A stretch of DNA of 64,000 nt from Sequoia sempervirens (taxonomy: Eukaryota > Streptophyta > Pinopsida > Cupressales > Cupressaceae): NCBI GenBank assembly GCA_007258455.2, contig VDFB02000003.1, forward strand, positions 38,849,084 through 38,913,083, written 5' to 3'. Positions within the stretch are counted from its first letter, which is position 1. Every line of letters begins with the position of its first letter. Positions 35,905 through 48,196 of this stretch are shown in pieces. The notes beneath the pieces were generated by a model that saw only the letters and a program-made list of their open reading frames with translations, searched no databases and was not told the DNA's origin. The translations under genes were made by a program, and so were the position numbers.

Positions 35905-36502
35905 ACTCCTTTACATTTATTTCCACCCTTTCATCAATCTCTTCTACCAATTTCATCATCTCATTTGGACACAACTCAACATCATCTTCTTCATCACATA
36001 AATAGAAAATATTAACAATTACCTTTGTTTTTACATTTTCTTCTACTACTGCAACATCTCTATTCACATATTCATTCATCAAAACCTCCATACCTTCACT
36101 AAGAAATGCTACTTCTACAATATCATCCATTTCCATGCCTTCCAAAATACATTCTTTGACTGGAATATTATTATTTCCTTTTCCATCCCCTTTCATGATT
36201 TTTTCTTCTTCATTGCTATCTATCAGACTCTTTACTTCATCTTCTCTTCTACCTACAAATGAAATAGCATTAGAAAAATTATAAGAGTTAACTTCTCCCA
36301 TGTTCTTTTCTTTCTCTCTCCTCTTTCCTTTCATTATAATTTCCTCCAAGACATCTAACCTCCTAGATATTTCTAGAAAATTATTAGAAATAGCCCAACT
36401 CTCTTCCTCTAAAATTATTTCTCTCCTCTCAATAAAAGAAATTTTTACAGCCCTACCCAAGGCCAACCTCATACTCTTCTTCCTTGACATCTCTACAAAC
36501 AC
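35822..36502 (-). CDS. E4: unidentified 226-aa charged protein
   Basis: This is the longest uninterrupted non-gag/pol ORF in the window. It starts MFVEMSRKKSMRLALGRAVK and is rich in Glu, Lys and Val; MSRKK may be the true start. A Glu/Lys-rich segment at residues 45-70 (LEEIIMKGKRREKEKN) could form a short coiled coil, and the last third is acidic. The C-terminus has CRCC. No zinc knuckle, Gag capsid block, protease or RT motif is seen. It sits between the PBS and the 3' LTR of E4, where gag would be, so it may be a diverged Gag, or a captured host sequence. Function unknown. Confidence 0.45.
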   Translation of the reverse strand: MFVEMSRKKSMRLALGRAVKISFIERREIILEEESWAISNNFLEISRRLDVLEEIIMKGKRREKEKNMGEVNSYNFSNAISFVGRREDEVKSLIDSNEEEKIMKGDGKGNNNIPVKECILEGMEMDDIVEVAFLSEGMEVLMNEYVNRDVAVVEENVKTKVIVNIFYLCDEEDDVELCPNEMMKLVEEIDERVEINVKECEEEVQMEIFSFHDIANLCRCCRGWFR

Positions 36503-36763
36503 TTACAACCCACTCAAAATTTGCAATAAAACTTACAGAAAACCACAACTATCCTCTACCCAACAATGATTCTAGAAGATGTACCTCTCAAAACCTCCTC
36601 TACCCACTTTCGCATAGTGGAGGACATTTGTACACCTTCTACCCAACCTTATCTCTATTAGAGGATAGCCAAAAATAATTACACAAAAAAATCCTCATAA
36701 CTCATAAAACCATAGCTCTCTCAAATTTGAAATCATTCTCCTCACACACATTTGAGCATCATA

Positions 36764-36778
36764 CCTTCTCTGATACCA
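36764..36778 (-). other. Primer-binding site of E4
   Basis: On the minus strand TGGTATCAGAGAAGG follows two bases after the LTR end (…CTACATCA-AT). Its first eleven bases match the initiator tRNA-Met site perfectly. This fixes the minus orientation of E4. Confidence 0.85.
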
Positions 36779-36780
36779 AT

Positions 36781-37640
36781 TGATGTAGACAAGATTAGGG
36801 GTTGTTATCAAACTACCCAATCTTGCAATATTAACATCTCATCTAACCCACATTCTTGCACATATATCAAGGAAAATATATATTTTGTAACAAAATGTGA
36901 AACATATCTTTATTATCACTTTCATATGTACACTCATACAACAAAATTCCTCAAGAATAATTACATATAGTGAGGACTTCAACAAGAAATAAAATTCAAA
37001 ATTTTTACAAGGGTTTCTAGGCACTTCATGCCTTCAAATCTTCAAAGTCTCTTTTCTTCATCTTTCTAGTCTCCAATCCTCTTTGTAAATATGATTTCTC
37101 CCTTCATCCTATAGCTCTCATGTTCGCCTTAAACACATAAAATTCAGAAACTTTACAAGGGTTTCTAGGCACTTCATGCCTTCAAATCTTCAAAGTCTCT
37201 TGTCTTCATCTTTCTTGGCTCCACTCCTCTTTGTAAATATGATTTTTCCCTTCATCCTATAGCTCTCATTTCCACCTTAAACACATAAAACACACCAGCA
37301 ACTTTCTTCTTCTCTTCTTCTATTCCTCTCCTCTTGGAAAGCTGATTTTCTACACTTTCCTTCATGCAATCCTCTAGATCAACCTACACATTATTTTCTC
37401 AAACTTACTGCTTCTGATTGCTGCCTCTTGACACCACTAAAGGTTGTATTTATAGAGGGTTTCAACTATATGAAACACCAAAATATGGTTTCCAAATCTT
37501 CTCTTTTGTTGACCCTTAAAATTCCTACAAAAATGAAATAACACATAGTTTGTTGCTTTCAAAAGTACCATACAAAATTTTTGTACCATATCAAACATCT
37601 TTCTATTGTAAATGCATTTGAAAAATAGATAAAATCAAAC
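36781..37640 (-). repeat. 5' LTR of element E4
   Basis: It matches the left LTR from the TGATG...AGATTAGGGG end (minus CA end) to about 37640, where similarity stops. It has a private 148-bp tandem duplication (37004-37151 and 37152-37299), containing ACAAGGGTTTCTAGGCACTT twice. The left LTR has this unit once. The outer end is truncated or diverged, and no target duplication could be assigned. Confidence 0.75.
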
Positions 37641-37795
37641 ACAAGATATATAGAAGAATGTAGGTACAAATAGAGGAATGAACATAAAGACATGTCAAAC
37701 AGAATGATACGGGGGATCACATTACACACATGCAATCACAAAAAGAACATGAAAAGAAGATAAAGAAAAGACTAGTAAGGCACATGTGAGTCAAC

Positions 37796-38146
37796 CTATA
37801 GCAGGTCACCCACATCCCAAACTTGTTCAGTATATGTGGAAGGTGGATAACTAGTCAAAGGGGCAACGGCAAGTGTTGTACTAGGAACATCACCGAGTTC
37901 AACACATGGTGAGTCACTCTTTTCAGGAGGATCATCACAGATGATATCATCTAAGCTCATGGAAAAGGAAAATAATAAATTCAACTCATTATGCACTTCT
38001 TCATCAATCTTAGCAGTCTCATCATTGTCATCCAAGTTAATCACAACAGAAGGTCTAATAATTATATCCATGGAAGGTTCTTGTTCTTGTTGTGGTTGAG
38101 ATATAGGATTTTCTTGTTGCGGCGAATGTGGAGAGTCATCATGCAT
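37796..38146 (-). CDS. Unidentified 116-aa acidic ORF
   Basis: Minus-strand ORF starting MHDDSPHSPQQENPISQPQQ, Gln/Pro-rich at the N-terminus and acidic through the middle (INLDDNDETAKIDEEV), ending VWDVGDLL. The composition suggests a disordered linker or activation-type region. It lies upstream of E4 on the same strand. It may be a fragment of a retroelement polyprotein linker. No homology is recognised and it may not be expressed. Confidence 0.3.
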   Translation of the reverse strand: MHDDSPHSPQQENPISQPQQEQEPSMDIIIRPSVVINLDDNDETAKIDEEVHNELNLLFSFSMSLDDIICDDPPEKSDSPCVELGDVPSTTLAVAPLTSYPPSTYTEQVWDVGDLL

Positions 38147-41100
38147 TGCTTGAGATATTGTAGACCTATAGAATCAAAGAAGACTAGTATAATTGTAATG
38201 GTGCTTTATGTTACAAAATATCTTCATGGCACTATGCATGCATTTAGGAGGGTTTCTAGATACAAATATGGATTTTAATTTTCCACACTTGCTAGCATGA
38301 ATGTAATGTTGAGTTAGATGAATATAACAACATTTTGAAGATATTACAAGGCTTGTATGATATTTATCATTTTATGTATGAATATATGTAATTGTGTTTG
38401 GATTACTAAGTATGCTTTGTAATAAGGTTTCATATTCATTGGTGTATGTAGATAAATAGTTGCATGTTCTTCTTTCCTTGTTTGTTCTCTTCTCAATGAT
38501 GTGACTTTATTTTTGAATAGATAGGTACTAGTTTGGGACCATACTTCAATCTCACATCATCGAACCAAAACCTAAATCAATAGCTTAGGTTTAGGACCTT
38601 CTATGAATTCATAACCTCGTGATATAACCAAAGATATATCTTTAATGAGCCTCAAATGAATTCTTCCCTTGTGGGTTATGATTGTATATTGTTATTAGCT
38701 ATATAGGGGTTTTAAGATAGCTAGTATTACTTGGTTCAGTGATATTTTTTAGGGTCAAGTATGTGAGTTGGGTTTATCTATCATTCAATTCATTATCACT
38801 TACCATAGGCAATTTCATTACCTATTAAGTTATACCTCTAGTAATACCTGCTTGATTTTAAGTTGAGCTCAAAATGTAGTAGATAATACCCACTCTCATT
38901 GAATTATCTTTGAGTCCTCCATAGTTCTATTGATGAATTGATTTCATTCATTTTTTGACAACCTTGGCCTTGTGAGTGATCTCTAGTTCTAGGAAATGAA
39001 GTAGTGATTATGAGACCTAATAGGGAATACTTGGGAGCTTTCCATGGTTAAGTCCCTAGTTTGGTCTTTCAAACTCCACGTGCAATAAAACATAAAGTAG
39101 ATATTAAAGAGTATGTGTTCTTATCCTATGTGTATCAGGGACTAAGAATAGTGACAATAAAGTAAATCTATAATTATTAATCCTTGGTATATGGGGAAGA
39201 ATACCCTATTATGTGTATTGTATTGAACAAGAGGAAGTGATGGTCCCCAAGAGATATGCTAATAGAAACATAGAAGAAAATAATAACAAGGGATAAAATA
39301 TTATTCAAACAAGAATAAAAACTTATCAAAATAATATTACCAACATGATATAGAAGAGATTGTAAGCATGGAGATACCAGTACAATCCAATAATTCTTAT
39401 GCTTAAGCAAGCATCAACAATGAAATGTGTAACCACAAGAGAAGATAGAAAGAGAGAAAAAGATAGATTTCTTGTTCTTAATGGAGAATATAAAGCTAAA
39501 TCAAACTATGTGTTTTCAATTTAAGATTCTTTGCAAAATGAAGGGTTAAACTTGGATGTTGAAGGTGCTTTTAGAGATAAACTAGTGTTAAAATAGTTGG
39601 AAGTAGGTAGATAGTCAAGAAACCAACATTTAAATTATTGGAAACTCATGGGATCTGGTAGTGTGTCACATAGAGGTTTATGTTTTTTGTTAGTGCACTA
39701 GAGAAATCACTCAAAATTTGGCACATGGTCTCAAGTTAGCAAGAATAATCAAAATTTGATCAATAAATTTAGCAATTTGGTGAAGAAAAAGACTAAGGAT
39801 AGCACTAAAATGACCCCTAAAATATTTTAAGGGAAAGGACACTAAAGCAATCCCAAAACATAACTTGAAATTATAAGGGTATGTAATTTTTTATGTTACA
39901 TACATAAAATTCTATAGGTCTTAAATACAAGGTACACAACCTTGTTGATAATAATATAATCAAAGTCGAAAGGGTTAACAATAATGTAAATCCATCTATC
40001 TTAATAATCAATTTCAAATTTATACTAATCCATTTTCACATCATCCACACAATGTTGAAGTGCATATTATGGATTATAATGATGATAATTTAGAACATGA
40101 GGATGTACCACATGGTCATTATTTAGTGGGATCGATTGATGTTAAAATACTATATTTTATCCTCTTCCTCCTCTTAATCGTTCAATTTTATTTTATGATG
40201 AGGAGAGAACAAAAAAAGATCTCTATAGCCCACTATATACTAAAGCACAAAAGAAGGAATGGCAAATTTAATGTCATTATAGTTCCTACAAACCAATATA
40301 ACATATTCATGAATAGTATCTTAATATGTGAAAAATAAAAACCATAATCATATGCTATTTTAGGGGTTTCCTTATATATAAAAGTGGAGTTTTAATTAAT
40401 ACTTTGGTTGTATGGTCTTATTAGTTAAGTTTGGACAAAAAATAGTAGAAGTATCATTTCATGTCATCCTTGCCATATATCAATTATCTATATTACTACT
40501 AAGGCTATGGATAGAGTAATTAAAATTGATTATATTGATGGTACATGAATGAATTATAAAAAAATAAAAGAAGAATGAAGATTTAGAAAGATAGTCCAAA
40601 CTAGTAATGTTGTTACCACTTCACTTTATATTTAGATATATATATATTCCAACTATAATAGAAACTCCATTTGAAGATGATGAAGGTATCATAAATAATT
40701 TTAAGATATATTTTAAAAGAAAAAAATAATACATAACAAACATGATAACAAGATCCTAAAATTTAACATCATATACCAAAAACGAAGGAAAAAGTTTCAA
40801 ACAAGAACAAAGGAAAGAAGAAAAATCACTATAAATACCCAAATTTCATGCACAAGATACTATATGGAAACCAAATAAAGTGGTTGTGGTGTATCAAATT
40901 CTTATTATTACATTGTAACGACAATTTAAGAAATAAGAATAGATTAGAAAAAAAATCACCATTGATCATATGTTTTTTCCTAGCACAAAAAAATATCAAT
41001 AACAAACACATGTAAATGAAGAACAAATTACATGAAGACAAGGTGGATGATTTTTTTTTTGGGAAGATGATGATTATCTATTAGATAAGAGAATATTTGG

Positions 41101-43563
41101 TTCCAAAAAGGAACAAAATTTATGAGCACAACTATAGGTATATCCATCTATACATAATTATATAGCTTAGATTTCAAATTTATGTTACTGATTTTCCTAT
41201 TTTAAAATGCCTTGTTTATTTTTATTTTCACATTTGTTTCATCTTATATATTTGGTTTCAGTACCTATTTTATCTTACTCGAGGAATTTTTGGTCTTCCA
41301 TATTCCTTTATTATTTGTAGTTCCATTGTTATTTGTAGCTATTTATATCTATGCTTTACTTAAATTTTAATTTTATTTTATTTAGTTGCTTCATTTTGTT
41401 TATCTCGTGTATGTTATTATATTATGATTTTATGGACTTTTCCACTTCCCATTTTTATTTCTTACTTGAAATTATTATTCTTCCATATTTTTACTTGCTA
41501 CACATTTTTTTCACCTAAGATTCACTTATTGCATCCCATTTTATTCTTATGCCCATATTTGTTACTTACTATTTGACCAAATTTCCATTTTCAATTATCT
41601 CATATTGATATATATGAATTTTAATAAATTACACATCTATTCTACATTGATACATCATACTTTGTAGAGTCACTTGTTGATCCTAACTTTCTATATCACA
41701 CTTCTAGAGCCTATAGTTTGATCCTACTGTATGGGTGGTAATGTGAGATCTAGCTAAATGTCCTAATCTAAATAAATATTTCTAGCTTAAACATTAGGGA
41801 CGCAAAATCAACCAAGAGATGTTTACTTGTTATCCTCAAGGGATAATCAAACATAATGTTTAGGGTTTTAATCCATTTTTGTGTTGTGGGGTGTAATGAT
41901 TGATATGTTGAGGCAATGAACTAGGTGAATTAAGATTAAATTGGCTAAGTGTAAAAAAATAAAAATTTACATAATAAAATATCAAAAATAAAAAGTAGGT
42001 ATGGGTAGGAGATATAAAGAAGAACCTAGTGCCAAAATTTGGGGCAGAATAGATAGGACACTAGCATTAGGTGCCCTTGTCTAGGAGTGCCAAAAATTAT
42101 GGTTTCAAAGCATGTACAAATTTGGTAGTTTTTGAGTACCTCTAACAATAGAAATAAGGATATGAAGTGTAATTGTGTCTAAATAATCAATATGCCCTAA
42201 TTTGTTGATGGTAAGTCCATGGGGATAAGAACTAGGGTTTTGGAGTCTTTAAATGAGTTGAGATGTCAAATCCATTTCATACAACATGTAAACTTGTAAA
42301 ATGGAACAGAGGGAAAAAAATTGCACCATATAGGGGCTTGCCTTAGTCAAACCCCATGTTGGTTTTCCCACCACAACAATTATGATGATAGGTGATAAAA
42401 AGTTTTCTCTTAGGGGAGCAAAGGAAAAACAATAAAGATAATAATAATGAAACAAAATGATATCTTACCACTTAGATTTGAAACCCTTGTTGGATTGATG
42501 CATGTATCCCAATCTCACACAAGGAGGATGAAGAAGAATCCTTGAGATCTTGCAAGTGTTAACTTACATATAATGATAACAACAAATTAGAAACATCATA
42601 TAATTCTCAAACATAAATTTGTTTCTAATTGAATTGAATTATGTTGTTGGTCTTTTTCTTATCTTACTTCTGATTTTATATTAATTCTCTTAGATGGCTA
42701 GAGTTATTAGGTAGTTATGAAGGAGAGAATAAATTATATATATGAATCTAAACATATTTCAAAATAACCATTTATCAGGGCCAACAAACAAAGTTATTTT
42801 TTAAATCATACTGAGGCCAACTTGAAAATTCCAAAATTTGGGCATGAATAGCTAAGACATGGGCGTTGAGAGCTTGGTTCTAGGAAAAAAATTCTCTATG
42901 AAAGAACGATAAATAAGGATTTAATTAAGTTTCTTGAAAAGGTGATAAAATAGGTACATCACAAGCATTAAACACATGCACCAAAGTGGGTGTCAAACCT
43001 AGTGTGAAATTGTGAACAACATTCTATGACACTACACCTACATCATTGTATCATAGTTTTAGATTTACCCTCACTTTGGGAGCATCTTTCTTTAATTTTG
43101 AATATTTGGGATTACCATGCAACATCCATACATTGGGGTACACCATGCCTTTTCTCTCTATTTTTGGTATCTTCATGGTTGTATCCTTACATTGAGGGCA
43201 TCATGTATTCCCTCACACATTGACCTTTCCTACCTATATTCAATAGGGGTATCTTACCTTATCTATAACATTTTCTACTCATCCTCTTGGATTCCAAATT
43301 GATGTCATATTTTGATCTAACGACCTATTTACTTACTTGGGTCATTTTTTCCATTGAAGTCCACATCACCAATTTTATTTTTCTCATGTTTGGGGCAAAA
43401 TTATCTCCTATATTTTATCTCTAGTACATATGCTCTTAGAATCCATTATCATTTGAGACGCTACACATGCTTATCACACAATGCATCATTATTGCTATTA
43501 ATTTAGATCATTACATGATTACACAATTATTTATAAATTATATTTACTTTCATATATAATTTT
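38147..43563. other. A+T-rich intergenic sequence, no recognised gene
   Basis: All six frames were read; short open frames such as 40060-40338, 40829-41041 and 43026-43223 show no family resemblance. No terminal repeat pair or RNA gene was found. Confidence 0.45.
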
Positions 43564-44249
43564 TGTTAGAGTAATAATGTATTAGCTAATAATTAATTAC
43601 TCTTTAATTGATTATTAGTCTAATTTATTTACATGCACTTAAGCTAAACTTAGGACTTCTTTATTCAGTTAACTAAATGTTTTTCTATGTTAACTAAAGT
43701 GAGCTATTATTAGATTATTTTGTCTCATCGCATATGATATTGACACTTGTCCTGATCTAATCCCTTTACCATTTAGGGTTGCTCCTATATAGCACTCAAC
43801 CCTCATTGTATTATTACTCCTAGAGATTTACTCTCGAACTCTCAACCTTTGAGGACTTTTGTTTTCCTTGAAGATTCTTGAGGTTCATTTTGTATATTTT
43901 TCTTGTTGAGGAATATTACACATAGTATTTGTAGATCTCTTGTGTGGAAGGTGTATTTGTTTATTGTTTGATCCTATGGCTCATGGTTTTGTGTTTTTTA
44001 ACAATTCTAACAAGGGGGTGTTAGAGTAATCATGCATTAGCTAATAATTAATTACTCTAAGATTGACTCTTATGTTCTCTCAAACTCTCAACCTTTGAGG
44101 AATTTTATTTTCCTTGAAGATTCTTGAGGTTCATTTTATAGATTTTTCTTATTGAGGAATATTGCACATATTGTTTGTAGATCTCTTGCATGAAAGGTGT
44201 CTGTGTTCATTGTTTGATCACATGGCTCATGTTTTTCACAATTCTAACA
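43564..44249 (+). mobile_element. E6: LTR-PPT-LTR remnant with perfect target duplication
   Basis: LTR1 (43564-44012) runs from TGTTAGAGTAATAATG to AATTCTAACA. It is followed by only AGGGGG (44013-44018) and then LTR2 (44019-44249), TGTTAGAGTAATCATG to ATTCTAACA, which lacks about 215 bp of the middle including the TATA box (LTR1 TATATAG at 43786-43792). The flanks ATTTT (43559-43563) and ATTTT (44250-44254) match exactly. Termini and sequence show the same LTR family as E3. The whole internal region except the PPT has gone. Confidence 0.88.
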
Positions 44250-44464
44250 ATTTTTCCCTTCCTTCACTTCCTTACATCTTATGAATACAACCAATTGAAA
44301 GGGGATTTTACTATCACCAATATTTCTATTTGGATATTTTAGGTAGTAACAAAAATTATAGAGATTCGTCACTGTGAATGTTAAATTCCTCAAGCTCCCT
44401 CCAGGTGGTTTTTATTTTCACTAAGTATCAGCCCACGCCTCATCTTTTTGAACCTCATCGCTAC

Positions 44465-44745
44465 CACGTGTTCACCAGGTGCTCACCATAGGGAAGCCTT
44501 CCTTCACTCTCCTACTAGCTTTTGCCATGCTTCCACGTGTTGTCACCGTAGACACTTAAAGGTTGTTTCCCTTCACTTTTCAATCGGGCCTTGTCCACAT
44601 GCCACGTAGCTTTCATCTACGTACACTTTATAGTGGACCCCATAGTCGGCGCCGATGGTAAAGACTGCTCCATGTGTATTCACTATGTAGTTTTTCAATG
44701 CAAGGAGGAGGAATCAACGAATGAGCCCCGAATTATTTCCACGTG
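44465..44745 (+). promoter_or_regulatory. Cluster of G-box/ABRE-like sites in D LTR
   Basis: Three CACGTG palindromes at 44465-44470, 44534-44539 and 44740-44745 all occur as CCACGTGT, and two more ACGT cores (GCCACGTAGC, CTACGTAC) lie at about 44603-44625. Such clusters bind plant bZIP and bHLH factors in light, abscisic-acid or stress responses. Activity here is inferred. Confidence 0.5.
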
Positions 44746-45035
44746 TCTCTTTCGTGGGGACTTCATCGAAGGGAAGGCGAAAGCAAGCAACGAGCCCTAC
44801 CAGATTGCCACATATTCTAAACTGCCTTTGTGAGTGAATGACACATGCCTGCATGAGAGTTTGCTAGGACCACTACCATCATTCAGAGGGGATGCATTTG
44901 TTCAAGAAGCGACTACGTTCCATGGCTTGAATCTTTTTTGTTGAAATGGCCGAAGGAAATCATTATTGCAATCATCATTGCTTGTGATACAAGATCTTTT
45001 CTATTACTGGCCTGCCAGGTGGTGGGATTTTTAGC

Positions 45036-45043
45036 TATATATA
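45036..45043 (+). promoter_or_regulatory. TATA box of D LTR
   Basis: TATATATA in GCTATATATACTACTTC, about 300 bp after the last G-box and 600 bp before the LTR end. Confidence 0.5.
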
Positions 45044-45644
45044 CTACTTCTTCCTTCCGAAAATGAGTTTAGAAGATACAAAAAAATTAGGGAAAAGACA
45101 CTAGGCCTTTTGTATTTCTTTTAGATTATTGTATAAGACTCTCAGACTATGCCATTGTTCCGTCTTTTTGTTTTCTTAAGCTATTTGATAAAAACATTAT
45201 ACTATGCCATTATTATCCTGAATTGTTTATTTGCAAAACTTCTATGATTTCAATATAAGCTTGTTGATTTCGACCATGTCTTTTGACTCTTCTTTTTAGT
45301 AAATGTATATGGGAATTATTTTATTTCATTAGATAAATTATTTAGGTTTTCATCTTTGATTTTTGTTATTCTAGGACATAGTAGATTGCTGAATGGGCCC
45401 TTAAATCACATCCAAAATATAGATTTATTGTGCTTTACATCTAAACCTTGGCACATTGCTTTAGTTAGGTTGTTATTTTTTTATATCTCCTTCCTTTTCC
45501 CATTCCAAACCCCAATTACAAAAGAAGCCGACTTCTTTAAAAATCTAGAGGTCACTCAGTTTAGTGCAATTGGTCCCCCCATTAATTGAGTTTCCCATAA
45601 AGGCTGTTATCTTGTCAATTTTTGGCATCAACAGTTTCTTTTTC

Positions 45645-45662
45645 TGGCACGCCCAGTGGGAC
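45645..45662 (+). other. Primer-binding site of D
   Basis: TGGCACGCCCAGTGGGAC is of the TGGCxCGCCCxGTGGGAC type common in plant Tat-lineage Ty3 elements and unlike the initiator tRNA-Met site of E2. The tRNA species was not determined. Confidence 0.65.
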
Positions 45663-45694
45663 TGCTTAAATGAATCTAAATCTAAAGAGGGTGT

Positions 45695-47540
45695 ATGAGC
45701 TATCGACATGTTACTAGATCCCAAACAACGAATAACCCTGGTTTGTCAGTGCCATCACTAGGAACAGTACAAGTCGCAACCCAAATAGTGAATGTTTCAC
45801 TCCCTCTGACCCTTCCACTAGCCATGTTGCTAGTCACTAACAAAAAATATGTGGCATGGGATGCCAAAAGTCCTCTTGTGGCACTAGTAGCACCCGTTGT
45901 TTGGGCCCCTATCTCAATTTTCACTTTAAAAGCTATACTTGAATTTACTAGAGATGGCTCAAGAACACCATCCGAACATCTGCAAGATGTGGTGGATGTG
46001 TGTTTGGTGCACAGAGTTACAGACCAAAATATAGTGCTAAGGTTGCTCATAGCCTCTTTCAGGGGTAAAATACTGGATTGGTACCGCATGCTGCAAGCTA
46101 ATACTATCGCTACCTGGGATAAACTCGGAGACCCTTTCTATGAAAGATTCTCAAATGATGGAGACAAGTCCTCACAATATCATTAGTTGGAGATCATAAA
46201 GCGGGCCCCATATGAAGCCATGACAGACTTCAACGCTCAGTTCCATATAACTTGGCAGAGAATTCAGGCCGCTATCCACCCGCCGGCCGATTTGGCATTC
46301 ATTTTCTACTTGAAATCCATCAATGCCGACATCTCGATGATGATCTAATCCCTTGGTAGAACCACTTTACTGGATACATACAATGTTGTAGTTAAGGTGG
46401 AGAACAATCTAATAGACACAGGGAAGTTGTTGCCTCGACCCATCATGCCTATACATCCTGAAATATTAGTTCCCGCCCAGGAGATGTCGTTTACCAGTGC
46501 GCCCACTCCACCTTAGTCTATGTATACATATCACCACATAACGTTGCTTCTACATCCATTTCTTCAAAAGACGAGATGAGAAACATCAAGGAAATTTTGT
46601 GGACTATCACCAACGAAATAATTATCATCAAGTGGAACCAGTCTGTGCCTCTAAAGCCAAGCTATCAAAATTATCAAGGTGGAAGATTTTCTTACTAGCA
46701 AAACTAGTTCCAAGGAGGCTCGCACACAAATCCACAAGTGTAAACTAATCAAATAGTACAAGTACCTTCTCCATTACAGAGTGCTTACCGAAGCTCAAGC
46801 AGAGAGCTGGCTGCAGGGAAAAATAATTTAGTCAATGACATTAACCCTTGGTGCTTCCCCTGTGGTGACACACATATGCCCCAAAAATTCCTGCATGACA
46901 ATATACAACAAAAGGTGGTGGAAAAACACAACCAAGGTGCAACATCAGACCACGGAGCTTATGTATATGCCTCTCCGTAAATGGAAAACACGGTGCTCAT
47001 CGTAAAAATGAAAGGGATTTCCTTGGAGCAAGAAACAAATATTTGCCTCGATCACACGCTCTTCTCATAGATGGAAGAAGAGGAGGCTGTGTTTTCCAAT
47101 TATGCATCCACATAAAAAACCTCACAAGTGTATTCTAATTACAACACTCACTCAAAGAGGAGATTTAGGGGTGAATCAGTCACCCACAACTAGTCGATCT
47201 GCAACCCAAAAGTGCTTCTGACCAAACACCTAGTACCTCCGTAGTGGTACAACAATGTCTACCACAAAGGGAAATTGTTATAACTAGAGCTAAAGAGTAG
47301 AAGCCTCCAAATCTACCATCATTTAATGTGGTGGACCAATTGAAAAAATCATCTGCTAATGTGTCTCTTTGGGATATCTTAGCCATTTTAGAGTAGAAAA
47401 CTTTGTTGCAGAAATCTCTCCAGGAGGATCTAATCATTGAGCCAATAGAGCAATTGCTCAAAGGAAAGGTTGTTAATACATCACCTCCTACCAAAGTTCT
47501 CACAAATAGCACAAAAGAAGCCTCTACCACTCTACCGAGG
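45695..47540 (+). pseudogene. gag: D gag
   Basis: The ATG at 45695 starts MSYRHVTRSQTTNNPGLSVP. The capsid-like part has RTPSEHLQDVVDVCLVHRV, GKILDWYRMLQANTIATWDK and LGDPFYERFSND, typical of Tat Gag. The ORF breaks at TAG 46184 (family Gln), then continues as LEIIKRAPYEAMTDFNAQF. A degraded zinc-binding motif, CFPCGDTHMP, is at about 46850. After about 46500 frameshifts and stops are frequent, with no open frame over 47000-47540 on this strand. Confidence 0.8.
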
Positions 47541-47551
47541 TTAGAGATAAG

Positions 47552-47930
47552 TTGAAACTGAAACGCTTCTTCCTAACTCTTATTGTGGGAGAGAAATTAT
47601 TACACAATGCCATGATTGACTCCAGTGCTAGCACTACAGTCATGCCCAAACTAATAGCTGAAGCCTTAGGACTTAGCTATGAACCTTTAAAGAGGGGGGT
47701 TATGCAGCTTGATGGAAATAAAGTCAAAATCGTAGGTGTCATCAAAGACCTCCCCTTAACTCTGTTCACCTGCCCTAGCATCACAGTTTTGTAAGATACT
47801 ATGACCATAGACGTTCCCCCATGTTCAGTCTTTGCCTATCCTGAGAATTCACTTCAAAGATAGGTGGGTATCTTTCTCTGGACTGGTCACACTTGATCTT
47901 AAGGACCAAGCATGGAGCTAAAATGAAAAT
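47552..47930 (+). pseudogene. pol: D aspartic protease
   Basis: The frame reads LLHNAMIDSSASTTVMPKLI, where the family has D-S/T-G-A; the Gly of the active-site triad is Ser here. It continues LGLSYEPLKRGVMQLDGNKV and DLPLTLFTCPSITVL, then after a TAA as IDVPPCS and, in another frame, GGYLSLDWSH. Frameshifts near 47790-47880 disable it. Confidence 0.8.
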
Positions 47931-48196
47931 AGTGTCTAAAGCTTTGCATTAAGAACATGTGGAAAATGAAGCCATGATCAGCTTTGAGACTGCCCATACC
48001 TCTTTCGCCAAGGAGGAAACATATTGCACGAAGTTACTAGAGGATGAAAAAGTGACCGGAGATCGGACCAATCAAGAAGAGGTCCTCTTGAGCGAATACA
48101 TAAACATTGATCCTTTTGGAAACTATCATGCTATTGAGTTAAGCACCTATGTCATCTATGATGAAGATCAAGTGCTTCCGAAGGTCGTGAAGGAAC

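Larger units (their letters stand above)
44379..45633 (+). repeat. 5' LTR of Ty3 element D (about 1.25 kb)
   Basis: The right end ATCAACA precedes a primer-binding site by 11 bases and is reliable. The left end TGTTAAATTCC was chosen because TGTT mirrors the AACA end; no other copy is in the window to confirm it. The LTR is richer in G+C than its surroundings. The 80-codon ORF at 44591-44833 lies in the promoter part and is not considered a gene. Confidence 0.6.

Noticed and set aside
44591..44833. 80-aa ORF in the D LTR as a small gene
   Set aside because: It is in the promoter part of the LTR before the TATA box, with no family resemblance.
45700..46089. 129-aa minus-strand ORF in D gag
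   Set aside because: It is a mirror of the real Gag frame, which has clear family motifs on the plus strand.
47180..47530. 116-aa minus-strand ORF in D
   Set aside because: It is antisense to decayed gag of D, without a promoter or protein resemblance; a shadow frame.
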